64,000 nt of DNA from Lachnospiraceae bacterium (GTDB lineage Bacteria > Bacillota > Clostridia > Lachnospirales > Lachnospiraceae): the NCBI GenBank assembly GCA_017399685.1, contig JAFQBM010000020.1, positions 1 to 64,000 on the forward strand, written 5' to 3'. Below are positions 9,268-17,912 of the stretch, one piece after another. Each line of letters opens with the position of its first letter. The first letter of the stretch is position 1. A model generated the notes under the pieces. The model was not told the origin of the DNA. It saw nothing but the letters and a program-made list of their open reading frames with translations, and did not search any database. The position numbers and the translations under genes are program-made.

Positions 9268-9867
9268 TCATTGCATTTCAATCTCTTCCTTCAGATTCAT
9301 CCTGTCTTCCTCAGTGATGTTACGAAGTACTTTACATGGCACTCCAACCGCAATTACGTTCTCAGGTATATCCGTTGTGACAACACTTCCTGCCCCTATG
9401 ATACTTCCATCGCCTATATGCACACCTGCAAGAATCGTGGAATTTGCTCCTATCCACACGTTTTTACCGATATAGATTGGTTTTGAAGTATTTACGATTC
9501 TTTCTTCCGGATGAATCCCGTGTCCTGCACAGGCAATACAGACTCCCGGTGCAAGGAAGGTATTCTCGCCAATATATACAGGGGATGTATCTAAAATGGA
9601 ACAGTTGTAATTAATCAGTGCAAACCCTCCAAAATGTATGTTAAAACCATAATCGCAATGAAATGGAGGCTCCAGCCAGATATTCAGATTTTCATCTTCA
9701 AATAATTTTTTTAATATCTTTTTTCTTCCTTCTGTATCATCTGGAGCAGTATTATTAAACTCATAGGTTAGTTTCTTTGCTTTCATCTGTATATCTTTCA
9801 TGTAATCATTATGTTTTGCTACATATCCTGTATTGCTTTTCATAATATCTAAAAATTTATCTTTCAT
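9268..9867 (-). CDS. Sugar O-acetyltransferase (maltose/galactoside acetyltransferase type)
   Basis: The product has 199 residues. An N-terminal Mac-type helical segment is followed by a left-handed beta-helix of hexapeptide repeats, including NVWIGANSTILAGVHIGDGS and VTTDIPENVIAVGVP, ending CKVLRNI. The catalytic His is in ACAGHGIHPEER. Enzymes of this group transfer acetyl from acetyl-CoA to sugars in the cytoplasm. AAAGGAG precedes the ATG. It stands alone between a palindromic element and hipA. The exact sugar cannot be told. Confidence 0.9.
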   Translation of the reverse strand: MKDKFLDIMKSNTGYVAKHNDYMKDIQMKAKKLTYEFNNTAPDDTEGRKKILKKLFEDENLNIWLEPPFHCDYGFNIHFGGFALINYNCSILDTSPVYIGENTFLAPGVCIACAGHGIHPEERIVNTSKPIYIGKNVWIGANSTILAGVHIGDGSIIGAGSVVTTDIPENVIAVGVPCKVLRNITEEDRMNLKEEIEMQ

Positions 9868-9925
9868 AAGCTTCTCCTTTCAATTACACTTCCTCTTAGC
9901 CTCATAATTTTATATTCTTCGCCAT

Positions 9926-11188
9926 CTATGACTTATATTCCATATCAAATGCTGGTGCCATGTCTTCAATTTCACTTCTTCCAAGTCCGTACTGCTGTGC
10001 AATTCTTCTCCAGTTATTTTCCACAATATGCTTTATTTCCTTCAATTTTTCTGACGCCTGTGCATCTGTCAAGCCATACATTTTAGCGACAGACAATGCC
10101 AGATTAAAGTCAATCAGATTATTGTCTGAATCCACATTAAGTGATAATGTATCTCCATAAATATTAGGATTGACATCATATAACGGAGACAAACTCCATC
10201 CATTTTCCACCATAATAAATCCATGATTTCTCAAATGATCATCTGTATTGGAAACTGCCATATTAAATACAATTCTGCACCACAGTTCAAACAAATCTTT
10301 TTGGGGAGAAGCACTATTTGTTTTTATGATAGATGCAATCTCCATATAACTTGAACCCTCCATTGCGTTCGCACCATCTTTCTTTCCCAACAATGTCATT
10401 GCTGATGCAAAATGAATTCTTTTATTATCCACCCTGTCAAATCTTTTGGTCAAGAATGTGCTTCCTGACTTTGAAAAATTCTCTAGTTTAGCCTCTGGTA
10501 CATTTAGATTGCACATCACTGCCAAATCATGAACAACCATCTCCCATGCCCCTACATTTATGTCATCATGCTTTGATGGGAATTTTGCAATCCACAGAGC
10601 TCCATCCGGTGCAAGAACAGAAGCCTTTGGTCTGGCTCCTCCCAAAGAAGAACCCGGTGCAACCAACTGCTTTAACCACTTTTCTTCCATGCCATCATCA
10701 TTCTTTTCAAATGCCAAGGAAGCGGACTCCAACTTACGAAGTGTTGTCCAAGGAGGTGTTGCTAATTCTTTATCATCAGACAAAAAAACACCACCTTTTG
10801 ATGTAGAGAATCGTAATCCTCCCATTCTAGTCTCATCATAGACACCTATCAAAAAATCTATCTCTGCTAAGGTTCTCGGCTTTCTTTTTTCCCTTTTGGC
10901 AGTGATTGCCTCTCTCCTTTTCATCAAGAGACGTCCCCATCTATCCGGACACGAATCTTCAAACACACCAAACATCATTTTATCTGCTGGTGTATACTGA
11001 CGTCCCTTAAACATTCTCAAATCCGGATCCAAACTCACATTATTCGTTAAATCATTTAACCATTCATCATCATATTCAAAAGATACTATCTGTTTTCCTC
11101 TGCCACCATCTACATACAATGTTCCAATTAACGATGGTGTTTCAGATTTCCAATTCTCGTATACATAAATTTCATTTATATTACCCAT
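9926..11188 (-). CDS. hipA: HipA-type serine/threonine kinase toxin
   Basis: The product has 420 residues with an N-terminal HipA_N subdomain and a kinase core: the loop GGARPKASV, the ATP lysine in LWIAKFPS, and the catalytic/metal segment VSNTDDHLRNHGF followed by LSPLYDVNP. HipA kinases phosphorylate GltX or related targets and cause growth arrest until blocked by HipB. The gene follows hipB with a 7-base gap. Every motif looks intact, so it is probably active. Confidence 0.92.
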   Translation of the reverse strand: MGNINEIYVYENWKSETPSLIGTLYVDGGRGKQIVSFEYDDEWLNDLTNNVSLDPDLRMFKGRQYTPADKMMFGVFEDSCPDRWGRLLMKRREAITAKREKRKPRTLAEIDFLIGVYDETRMGGLRFSTSKGGVFLSDDKELATPPWTTLRKLESASLAFEKNDDGMEEKWLKQLVAPGSSLGGARPKASVLAPDGALWIAKFPSKHDDINVGAWEMVVHDLAVMCNLNVPEAKLENFSKSGSTFLTKRFDRVDNKRIHFASAMTLLGKKDGANAMEGSSYMEIASIIKTNSASPQKDLFELWCRIVFNMAVSNTDDHLRNHGFIMVENGWSLSPLYDVNPNIYGDTLSLNVDSDNNLIDFNLALSVAKMYGLTDAQASEKLKEIKHIVENNWRRIAQQYGLGRSEIEDMAPAFDMEYKS

Positions 11189-11195
11189 CTAATGC

Positions 11196-11519
11196 TTACT
11201 TCCTTTTTGCTCGTTTTGGAGTTACCAAATTCATATCCTGTATTCTTCTTCCAAACTCATCATCTTGAGCCACTAACTCTAAGTCCTTATCCATACCCCC
11301 CAACGCATGCAACACTGCTGCATATGTCCCTATCGCTACTGATGGAGTACCTTTTTCCACTGCCCACAGTGTGGCTCTGCTAATACCGGCTCTTTCTGCC
11401 ACCAACTCTGTAGAAAGATTTCGACGTAATCTTGCCATCTTTATTTGTTGACCCATATTTTCTAAAATTTTTTGTGTATCCGGCATAATTACCACTGATC
11501 TTTTGCTCATACTTTCCAC
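11196..11519 (-). CDS. hipB: HipB-type antitoxin / XRE repressor
   Basis: The product has 107 residues with a Cro/C1 helix-turn-helix (LVAERAGISRATLWAVEKG) and a basic tail KRAKRK. It lies directly upstream of hipA. HipB antitoxins bind HipA and repress their own operon. The near-perfect 13-base inverted repeat at 11526-11574, overlapping both promoter boxes, is the expected operator. Confidence 0.9.
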   Translation of the reverse strand: MESMSKRSVVIMPDTQKILENMGQQIKMARLRRNLSTELVAERAGISRATLWAVEKGTPSVAIGTYAAVLHALGGMDKDLELVAQDDEFGRRIQDMNLVTPKRAKRK

Positions 11520-11525
11520 CTCTGA

Positions 11526-11574
11526 TGTTTAATATAATAAACACATGAATTCATTTTGTCAATTATATTAAACA
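11526..11574 (-). promoter_or_regulatory. hipBA promoter with paired operator arms
   Basis: TTGACA (11557-11562), 17 bases, TATTAT (11534-11539). TGTTTAATATAAT (11526-11538) and its exact reverse complement (11562-11574) flank the promoter, so one arm touches the -10 box and the other the -35 box. This fits autorepression by the HipB-like protein. Confidence 0.75.
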
Positions 11575-11685
11575 TTAAATTTTGTGATTTTGATTATATA
11601 TACTGTTTACTTCAAGCCAATGTAGCATAATTTATTTTGAATGACAAGGTATTCACTAATACACTAAACAACATTCTTGATAGCT

Positions 11686-12120
11686 CTATAACATCTCATT
11701 TTCTTCTTCATAGAGACTTTCAATGAATTCTTCAAAAGTATCACATACACAAAATGGTCCATTTTCTTCATTGCATTCTTCATGATCCCAAAAAAGAATA
11801 CTATTATCATTTCTATCAAAGCAATAGTAATTTGACCCGGCGTCTCTTGCAAAAGGAATACAGTCCTGTACTTGCAGCCCTTTATTGCGAGAATATGTTT
11901 TTACTATATAATTATTCCCTTCTTCTGAAAAATCCAAAAAATTATTAACACTCTCCGTATCTTCCTCAATATCAATACGATTACACATTGGATAACCACC
12001 ACTATTTTTTATAATAAAATGAACAAATTCTTCCGGGAACTTATAATTAACCTGCTTCTCCACTTCTATTATATTGTTCACACTAATCTCTTTAGCATAA
12101 ATACATTTAATATCTTTCAT
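11686..12120 (-). CDS. SMI1/KNR4-family protein (immunity-like)
   Basis: The product has 144 residues. It shows the SMI1/KNR4 pattern: EVEKQVNYKFPEEFVHFIIKNSGGY near the start, then IPFARDAGSNYYCFDRND and a C-terminal CDTFEEFIESL. In bacteria this superfamily contains many immunity proteins against contact-dependent or polymorphic toxins. No matching toxin is adjacent, so it may be an orphan. AAGGAG precedes the ATG. Confidence 0.85.
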   Translation of the reverse strand: MKDIKCIYAKEISVNNIIEVEKQVNYKFPEEFVHFIIKNSGGYPMCNRIDIEEDTESVNNFLDFSEEGNNYIVKTYSRNKGLQVQDCIPFARDAGSNYYCFDRNDNSILFWDHEECNEENGPFCVCDTFEEFIESLYEEENEML

Positions 12121-12158
12121 AATATTTTAACTCCTTTTTGTTTCCTTTTTATTAGGCT

Positions 12159-13184
12159 TTAGTTGCGCAAATGTCTAACACTTCCTCGTTCCACCACTTC
12201 CACAGGCAATAATACCATCCTGCCTTCCGATTCTCCATTGATTAGTTCTAGCAGTAATTCCACCGCAACTTTCGAACGACGTTCCAAATCCTGCGAAACC
12301 GTGGTAAGAGGCGGGTAAACCATGGATGCCAATGGGATATCATCAAATCCTATAATGGAAAAATCCTTTGGAATACTAACTCCCTTTTCCTGTAAAAAAT
12401 TCATAAACTCTATGGCATACATATCCGATGCCGCAAATGCTGCCGTATATCGGTTCATTTCTAAATACAGCTTCTCATATATCTTAACTCTTTCTTCTTT
12501 ATAAGGACTGAGCATTTTGAAATCTTTTTTATCAAAGGGAAGATTTGCGGCTTTTAATGCATTGGTAAGTCCAACGTAGCGGTCATGGTCACAGTCTTCA
12601 TCATTGTCTGATAAAAACATAATGTTCTCATGCCCCATTTTTGTCAAATAGGAACCTGCCAAAAAACCGCCTTGGATATTATCAATTCCAACATCAGAGT
12701 ATTTATGCACGTCTTTTTGATAGGAGTCCACCACAACAAAAGGAATATGCATATTGCTACGGAGTTTCTCGTAATCCATGGTACAAAAACCAATCAGCAC
12801 CAAACCTGCCATATTCCACATAGAGGCATAACGGACAATTTCCTTCACATCCGATTCTTCTTTTAACATAACAAAATAATCATGTTTCGCTAATTCTTTA
12901 GAAAGATAATTTAACATTCCACTTACAAAAGGGTCCTCTATCATCTTATTTTCATATTTTGCGTCATTTGATAACACAATACAGACAATTTTAGAAGTAT
13001 TTTGTGCCAGTAATACCGCTGCCATGTTCGGAAGATAACCACTTTCCTCTATTTTTTCCTGAACCTTCGCCACGGTCTTTTGTGAAATCTTCTTGGTTTT
13101 GCCATGAATCACATTGGAAACCGTTGCAGTACTAACACCCAATTCTTCTGCTATGTCTTTTATCGTCACTCTGCTCTCTGTCAT
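12159..13184 (-). CDS. LacI/GalR-family transcriptional regulator
   Basis: The ATG at 13184 follows GAGG (341 residues); a TTG 12 bases upstream is an unlikely alternative. The N-terminal helix-turn-helix (TIKDIAEELGVSTATVSNVIHG) and hinge precede a periplasmic-binding-protein-like effector domain. The C-terminal segment has the usual FSIIGFDDIPLASMVYPPLTTV signature. No sugar operon is adjacent, so its regulon is unknown. The histidine phosphatase gene is transcribed toward it. Confidence 0.93.
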   Translation of the reverse strand: MTESRVTIKDIAEELGVSTATVSNVIHGKTKKISQKTVAKVQEKIEESGYLPNMAAVLLAQNTSKIVCIVLSNDAKYENKMIEDPFVSGMLNYLSKELAKHDYFVMLKEESDVKEIVRYASMWNMAGLVLIGFCTMDYEKLRSNMHIPFVVVDSYQKDVHKYSDVGIDNIQGGFLAGSYLTKMGHENIMFLSDNDEDCDHDRYVGLTNALKAANLPFDKKDFKMLSPYKEERVKIYEKLYLEMNRYTAAFAASDMYAIEFMNFLQEKGVSIPKDFSIIGFDDIPLASMVYPPLTTVSQDLERRSKVAVELLLELINGESEGRMVLLPVEVVERGSVRHLRN

Positions 13185-13281
13185 GTTTAACCTCAATTTA
13201 TGAAATCCATATTGTTACCTTGCACTACAAAAATCATTCATCTTAATAAAAAAATCATACAAATTTCCAACCCCATTTAGG

Positions 13282-13863
13282 TTAATGTTTCCCTTTATAT
13301 TCCTTTTCAATAATCAATAACTCCTCTTTTCCTATGCACTGTTTTTCATTGAAATCTAATCTTATGATATATGGCATAAAATCAATGATTCTTAAAAAAT
13401 CATCACATAAAAAAGTCGGATTGAAGTAATTTAAAATGGTACTCAGTGCAGTTCCATGGGTTCCTACCAGTATGTTTTCCCCTTCATGATATTCCAGCAA
13501 TTCCATAATAGCTTCCATATTTCTATCCTGCACCATTCTTAATGACTCTCCACCCTTTTCATGGTAATCAAAATCACCCCAACGCTTCCGAAACATGATA
13601 AAATTATTCCCTTCTGCTCCCTTTTCACGCTCTCTTAATCTTTCATCCATATGTATTTCAAGATTGTGATTTTTTGCACATTCTTTGATGGTATCCACAC
13701 TTCTAAGATATGGACTGGAAACAGCGTAATCAAAGGATATATCCTGAAGTTTTTTTACTACTTGTTCACTATCCGCCACTCCTTCCTCTGATAAAGGTCT
13801 TGTTCTGTCATCCTCCCAGCAATGATTTGGTTTTGCGTGTCTTACAAGATAAATACTTGTCAT
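13282..13863 (-). CDS. Histidine phosphatase (phosphoglycerate mutase-like)
   Basis: The product has 193 residues. The RHG-type catalytic motif appears as YLVRHAKPNH near the N-terminus, with a second catalytic His in LVGTHGTALSTIL and the partner Arg and Glu in SSPYLRSVDT and REREKG. These enzymes dephosphorylate small metabolites or proteins through a phosphohistidine. AAAAGGAGG precedes the ATG. The substrate is unknown. Confidence 0.9.
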   Translation of the reverse strand: MTSIYLVRHAKPNHCWEDDRTRPLSEEGVADSEQVVKKLQDISFDYAVSSPYLRSVDTIKECAKNHNLEIHMDERLREREKGAEGNNFIMFRKRWGDFDYHEKGGESLRMVQDRNMEAIMELLEYHEGENILVGTHGTALSTILNYFNPTFLCDDFLRIIDFMPYIIRLDFNEKQCIGKEELLIIEKEYKGKH

Positions 13864-13895
13864 GTCTGCCTCCTTTTAGATTGCTTATACTTTAG

Positions 13896-13977
13896 GTAAT
13901 TGCGAAACTATAATATTTTATTTGAAAGTGTTTCTTTTGAATCACTTAAGATAAATTTTTGAAAATTTCGCAATTAC
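13896..13977. repeat. 82-bp palindromic element with nested hairpin
   Basis: GTAATTGCGAAA and its exact reverse complement form the ends. Inside, AAGTGTTTC-TTTT-GAATCACTT makes a second hairpin. The internal and right-end sequences recur at 1505-1555. It is probably a small non-autonomous element between the phosphatase and VOC genes. Confidence 0.6.
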
Positions 13978-13991
13978 TCATACTTACATTT

Positions 13992-14375
13992 TCATACTGT
14001 GATTTCAATTTGATTGCCTTCCATATCTATGATACAGCTTTCATAATAGCCATCTCCAGTCACCCTTGGCCCACTTACAATCTCATATCCGTCTTTTTTC
14101 AATTTTTGTGTGAGTTCATCTACCACTTCTTTACTTCCAAGACTAAACGCAATATGAATAAAGCCGGTTCTTATTAGCGTTTTCTCCTCATCCTGCATCT
14201 GCGGCCGGTTCATAATTTCCAGCCTTGCCCCATCATCAAAGGACAAAAAATAAGAGCGAAAATCCGTAGTCTTATTATGATAACCGTCATTTGGCACGGC
14301 TCCGAAATACTGAACAAAAAATTCTTTTGCTTTCTCTAAATCATTGACATACATTGCAACATGGTCTATCCTCAC
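13992..14375 (-). CDS. VOC-family (glyoxalase/bleomycin resistance-like) protein
   Basis: The product has 127 residues and starts at a GTG behind GGAGG. It shows the VOC beta-alpha-beta-beta-beta pattern: IDHVAMYVNDLEKAKEFFVQYFG at the start, then YFLSFDDGARLEI, and a C-terminal SCIIDMEGNQIEI with the metal-binding Glu. Members include lactoylglutathione lyase-like enzymes and antibiotic-binding proteins. The substrate is not evident. Confidence 0.88.
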   Translation of the reverse strand: MRIDHVAMYVNDLEKAKEFFVQYFGAVPNDGYHNKTTDFRSYFLSFDDGARLEIMNRPQMQDEEKTLIRTGFIHIAFSLGSKEVVDELTQKLKKDGYEIVSGPRVTGDGYYESCIIDMEGNQIEITV

Positions 14376-14613
14376 AGTTTACCTCCATAAATTCAATATT
14401 CTTAATCATCCCGAAGTTGCTGTTCAAATCCGAGCATAACTTTATTCCTCTGCTACATGTTCACAAATCATAACTTCCAAACGAAGGATAATACTATAAT
14501 TTATGATAATCATGATACTTCAGAGTCTACTCTCTTAATAATACGATTCATTCTATAGTTATATAATATCACAGACTGTGGTAAAGGCAATAAGTTAATC
14601 GCATAACCTGACA

Positions 14614-14650
14614 CAAAAAAGGAAGTAAAATTTGTACGATTTTACTCCCT
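14614..14650 (-). terminator. Intrinsic terminator downstream of the GNAT gene
   Basis: On the minus strand GGGAGTAAAAT and ATTTTACTTCC form a stem followed by TTTTTT. It lies about 50 bases beyond the stop at 14699. The rest of the 14376-14698 gap shows no gene. Confidence 0.75.
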
Positions 14651-14698
14651 TGTTCACTATACCCTGATAATTCATAAACAATAATATGTTTTAATTTA

Positions 14699-15481
14699 TT
14701 ATTTTATCTCCCCACTCATCTCATCCACTACTTCCCATTCCTTGGCTGTCATTTCAACCCAGGCTGGTCTGAAACCACTTTTGATTGCATTTCTTACAGA
14801 TTTCAAGTTAGACCACGCTGCACAATAAAACGGAACTTTTCCTTCTTTTAATATTTCCAAAGCCAAACGGCTTGTCAATGCAGAGGCAATACCCTTTCTT
14901 CGATATTCTGGTAACACATCTACCCCTATTTGCCACATGGTATCACAATCTGCGGAACAAGCTGCTAATCCCACAAGCACTCCATCATCATACGCTCCAA
15001 CGCCTAAGACATCTAATTCCTTACGCTTTTCACAAAGTGCATTGCTCCATTCTTCCTTATATAATGTGGAAAAATCCTCTTGATACAAAACTTTAAGTTC
15101 ATACCCACATTCTAATTCCCGTAAACAATCCAAATCCGGAAGAAAATATTCTGCCATAAAACAAATTCGAATTTTTTCTTTTTGCAATGCATCATTTAAA
15201 ACGTGCATATTGGGAGTTTCAAAACAATGTTCCACCGAGTATCGGTTAATATAAGACATTACCATCGCCCTGTACTCTTCCTGCACAGATGCTACAATGT
15301 TATTTCCATAGGAAATCAGGTTACATGGCAATGGCAGTTTTAAATATTTCCTTGCATTCTTATTTTCTTTTGATATTACTACTACATTCTGCTTGCTCAT
15401 AAAATCAGCCACAGCACAATTTGCATCAATGGCAGACTGTTCCATGGCGATTCTTAAAATTTCCTTGTTTGTAAAACTCAT
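14699..15481 (-). CDS. GNAT-family N-acetyltransferase
   Basis: The product has 260 residues. The C-terminal GNAT core has the acetyl-CoA loop YRRKGIASALTSRLALE, a preceding MWQIGVDVLPE strand, and SNLKSVRNAIKSGFRPAWVEM. The N-terminal 120 residues form a separate unassigned domain with a Cys-containing strand region, as in GNATs annotated as GCN5-like acetyltransferase with extra domain. The substrate is unknown. A terminator follows at 14614. Confidence 0.85.
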   Translation of the reverse strand: MSFTNKEILRIAMEQSAIDANCAVADFMSKQNVVVISKENKNARKYLKLPLPCNLISYGNNIVASVQEEYRAMVMSYINRYSVEHCFETPNMHVLNDALQKEKIRICFMAEYFLPDLDCLRELECGYELKVLYQEDFSTLYKEEWSNALCEKRKELDVLGVGAYDDGVLVGLAACSADCDTMWQIGVDVLPEYRRKGIASALTSRLALEILKEGKVPFYCAAWSNLKSVRNAIKSGFRPAWVEMTAKEWEVVDEMSGEIK

Positions 15482-15549
15482 TTTTCTTTCACCCCGTCTC
15501 TTTCATTATACCTAAATATTTACGAATATTCTCGTTATACTTTCTTAAT

Positions 15550-15975
15550 TTAGAAATTTTTCTTCACTCCCAAAGTAGCCATTAAGGCTTCTTGTAAAAC
15601 TCTTGATACATTGATTTGTGCCTTTTCCGCCTCATAATTTAACCAGCTTGGTAAAGCAACATTTCGTCTGACTGTTTTAGTATCTATTTTTCTTCTATAT
15701 TCAGATGAATCAATATCTACCAGTGATACAACCGTTTCACCCTCTGCGGCAAAAGTTCCTTCTAAAATATTTAATTCGCTCAAACTTGATGGAACAGGAA
15801 TTTCTTCTTTCGCATCTTCCATTGATACACATTTTAATTCAATCGCATCTCTTGCCATATCAATGGCATCATTCATATCTTTCCCTTCCGTTAATATTTC
15901 CAAATCTGGCACTTCAACCAATATCATTCCGTCTGCTTTTGTAAAAAATACCGGATAAACGTTTTTCATCTCCAT
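15550..15975 (-). CDS. hicB: HicB-type antitoxin
   Basis: The product has 141 residues. The N-terminal partial RNase H-like fold (YPVFFTKADGMILVEVPDLEILTEG) neutralises HicA. The C-terminal segment RRNVALPSWLNYEAEKAQINVSRVLQEAL is a ribbon-helix-helix-like DNA-binding domain. It lies 46 bases after the small hicA gene in the same operon. Confidence 0.9.
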   Translation of the reverse strand: MEMKNVYPVFFTKADGMILVEVPDLEILTEGKDMNDAIDMARDAIELKCVSMEDAKEEIPVPSSLSELNILEGTFAAEGETVVSLVDIDSSEYRRKIDTKTVRRNVALPSWLNYEAEKAQINVSRVLQEALMATLGVKKNF

Positions 15976-16021
15976 CTACCTCCACTTATATATTCTATCA
16001 TTAAGTTAAAGAGATAAGGGA

Positions 16022-16195
16022 TTAAATCAATCCCCTTCTCTTTAATATCGCTTTTGCCAATTTCTCATTGATTTCTTTATGTCTCGGAACTTCCTCACGT
16101 TCAGAACCTCTAACATAAACATCATGATTGCTTCCATGCCTCCCGAAAACAAATCCACCATCTTCTAGTTTTTTAACCAATTCCCGTTGCTTCAT
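16022..16195 (-). CDS. hicA: HicA-type mRNA interferase toxin (57 residues)
   Basis: A short frame starts at the ATG at 16195 behind AAGGAAG. The product opens with MKQRELVKKLEDGGF, continues with FGRHGSNHDVYVRG, and ends in VPRHKEINEKLAKAILKRRGL. The double-stranded-RNA-binding-like fold and catalytic His in the RHGSNHD segment are typical of HicA, which cleaves mRNA independently of ribosomes. It is the first gene of the pair with hicB downstream. Confidence 0.88.
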   Translation of the reverse strand: MKQRELVKKLEDGGFVFGRHGSNHDVYVRGSEREEVPRHKEINEKLAKAILKRRGLI

Positions 16196-16217
16196 TCGTG
16201 TTCTTCCTTATATCAAC

Positions 16218-16246
16218 ATTATACACACTAATTGTGTAATAGTCAA
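16218..16246 (-). promoter_or_regulatory. hicAB promoter with repeated operator motifs
   Basis: TTGACT (16241-16246) and TATAAT (16218-16223) are separated by 17 bases. Repeated TGTGTA/ATTACACA motifs lie in and upstream of the spacer (16219-16275). These are candidate sites for the HicB DNA-binding domain. The rest of the 16196-16404 gap holds no gene. Confidence 0.65.
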
Positions 16247-16404
16247 TTATATTATACACAAAAATTACACAACAAAAGTCAACTAATTTCTACACCAGCC
16301 GACAAATTCTATTATATTTTCATAATTTTTCCGTATAAAATTTTACAATTTTCAGGACCGTTATCTATTTCTTTCGCAAAGGCACCTTGTTCCTTCCTTC
16401 TTAA

Positions 16405-17124
16405 TTAAACCTCTCCTAAAGAAATAACATCAATATAGTCATTCATACTCTTAAATTTTTGATAATACAAATGCTTCCTATCTAATTCTAATTCAATTTC
16501 CATTTCATTACGATTTAGTTTAGATACAACACCTTCCAACGCTTTGGCAGCTTCTGTATCAAATCCATTCACATTATAGTATGCCAATGTGATATGTGGA
16601 GTAAGGGGATAACTCAGTTTTTTTACATCATCAAATATATCATATAGTTCCATTAACTTGTTGTACTCCTCCTCATTGGTAGGATACAAACCTAAAACCA
16701 AACTGATATCAACCATATTAAAGATATATTTCGTCTTCATTTTAATTTTATGAAATTTTTTTATTTCTTTTGATTTTTCTATAACTTTCAGCTCATTTTC
16801 AAATACTTCTGCTGCCACATCCTTCAAGACAGGGGCATTGCTAAGATCATGTAAGGTCATATGCAATGTATTAGAATCAAGTTTTTCACAAAAACATTCC
16901 GGAGCTGTCTGGTATAACTGTTCTATGAAATTTGATAATTTTTCCTTTGTAGCATCATCAAGATGAAACACTATGGTGTCACCGTAAAAAGCCTGAAAAA
17001 GATTGTCATTACCCACTTTTTGAGCAATAGATGGATTTCCCTTGAAATAATCATTACCAAAATAAGTTTCACTTTTTTCAAATGATTGAATTCTAGCTAA
17101 AAATTCTTTATATGTTTCCTTCAT
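16405..17124 (-). CDS. 2H phosphoesterase / 2'-5' RNA ligase-like protein
   Basis: The product has 239 residues. Two histidine motifs, LHMTLHDL (about residue 108) and PHITLAYY (about residue 195), match the HxTx signature of the 2H phosphoesterase superfamily (LigT/CPDase-like). Members hydrolyse or form 2',3'-cyclic or 2',5' phosphodiester bonds in RNA or nucleotides; some antagonise cyclic or 2-5A signalling. The N-terminal 60 residues are less typical. AGGAGG precedes the ATG. The physiological substrate is unknown. Confidence 0.78.
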   Translation of the reverse strand: MKETYKEFLARIQSFEKSETYFGNDYFKGNPSIAQKVGNDNLFQAFYGDTIVFHLDDATKEKLSNFIEQLYQTAPECFCEKLDSNTLHMTLHDLSNAPVLKDVAAEVFENELKVIEKSKEIKKFHKIKMKTKYIFNMVDISLVLGLYPTNEEEYNKLMELYDIFDDVKKLSYPLTPHITLAYYNVNGFDTEAAKALEGVVSKLNRNEMEIELELDRKHLYYQKFKSMNDYIDVISLGEV

Positions 17125-17195
17125 TCAGCTTCCTCCTTGTATTCATCGATATCTGTACCACATCATACTACTGCAGGTGTGATACTTTAGTCTTT

Positions 17196-17294
17196 TCGTT
17201 TCCATACCATCATATCCTGTTTCTTCCATCAAGCAGTTTACATATTATTTTGTTTCTCTATATTTGATTGATATAAAATAATACCTTTACTCAT
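17196..17294 (-). pseudogene. Decayed 5' fragment of a flavodoxin gene
   Basis: The ATG at 17294 overlaps the marR stop exactly as the intact flavodoxin start at 18455 does in the second copy. The first codons read MSKGIILYQSN and then stop. The DNA remains recognisably similar to the intact gene (GAAGAAACAGGATATGA) to about 17196. This is the vestige of the flavodoxin from a tandem duplication. Confidence 0.75.
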
Positions 17295-17769
17295 ATTCCC
17301 GAATCTCCTTTAAATTATCTTCCATTTGTATAATGGTTTGTATTGTTACCTGTAATTGTTCCTGTGAAACATCTGCAAACAGATTTTTCATAAAGTTCAT
17401 AGTCATCCCTTCATTTTTTGCACAAAACTCTCTGCAATATTCAGTAAGCTCAATACGTTGTTTTCGCTTGTCATTTTCATCTGTTGTAATCTTTACAAAA
17501 TCTTTCTTTTCCAGTTTTAATAAAATCTGTTTTACATTCTGATGAGAACTGCCCATTATTTCCGCAAGTTCTTTTAGAGTTGGTGCATCCTTACACAGAT
17601 TGATACAGATAATAGCAAAAAACTGTTTCCAACTAACCTCTTTCATTGCATTATCTGCCAATGCCTGGAATCTATTTTCAAATGCACTTAATAATCCAAG
17701 TAAAAAATATGATAGTTCAATTCCTGTAAAATCTACTTTATCACTACTGATAACTTCTTTAATATTCAT
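17287..17769 (-). CDS. MarR-family transcriptional regulator
   Basis: The start is the ATG at 17769 behind GGAGG (160 residues). The winged-helix core includes PTLKELAEIMGSSHQNVKQIL and the wing KITTDENDKRKQRIELTEYC. The promoter contains the palindrome GTAATATATTAC, a likely self-operator. In the ancestral operon a flavodoxin followed with an ATGA-type overlap. Only the decayed start of that gene remains here, while an intact flavodoxin survives in the neighbouring copy. Confidence 0.92.
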   Translation of the reverse strand: MNIKEVISSDKVDFTGIELSYFLLGLLSAFENRFQALADNAMKEVSWKQFFAIICINLCKDAPTLKELAEIMGSSHQNVKQILLKLEKKDFVKITTDENDKRKQRIELTEYCREFCAKNEGMTMNFMKNLFADVSQEQLQVTIQTIIQMEDNLKEIREYE

Positions 17770-17784
17770 CTTATCCTCCGATAG

Positions 17785-17832
17785 GTAATATATTACTATG
17801 TACAAGGTAACACACTACCCATTTTTTGTCAA
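17785..17832 (-). promoter_or_regulatory. marR promoter and palindromic operator
   Basis: TTGACA (17827-17832), 17 bases, TACCTT (17804-17809). The 12-base palindrome GTAATATATTAC (17785-17796) lies just downstream, fitting MarR autorepression. A hairpin terminator (AGACGGA/TCCGTCT plus T-run, near 17838-17857) ends the flavodoxin transcript arriving from upstream. Confidence 0.65.
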
Positions 17833-17912
17833 CAGAAAAAGACGGACAACGATCCGTCTCTATCTTATCAATCCTGTCAAAAGACATTTTATAAAAATCA
17901 CTCGCTTTGTTT

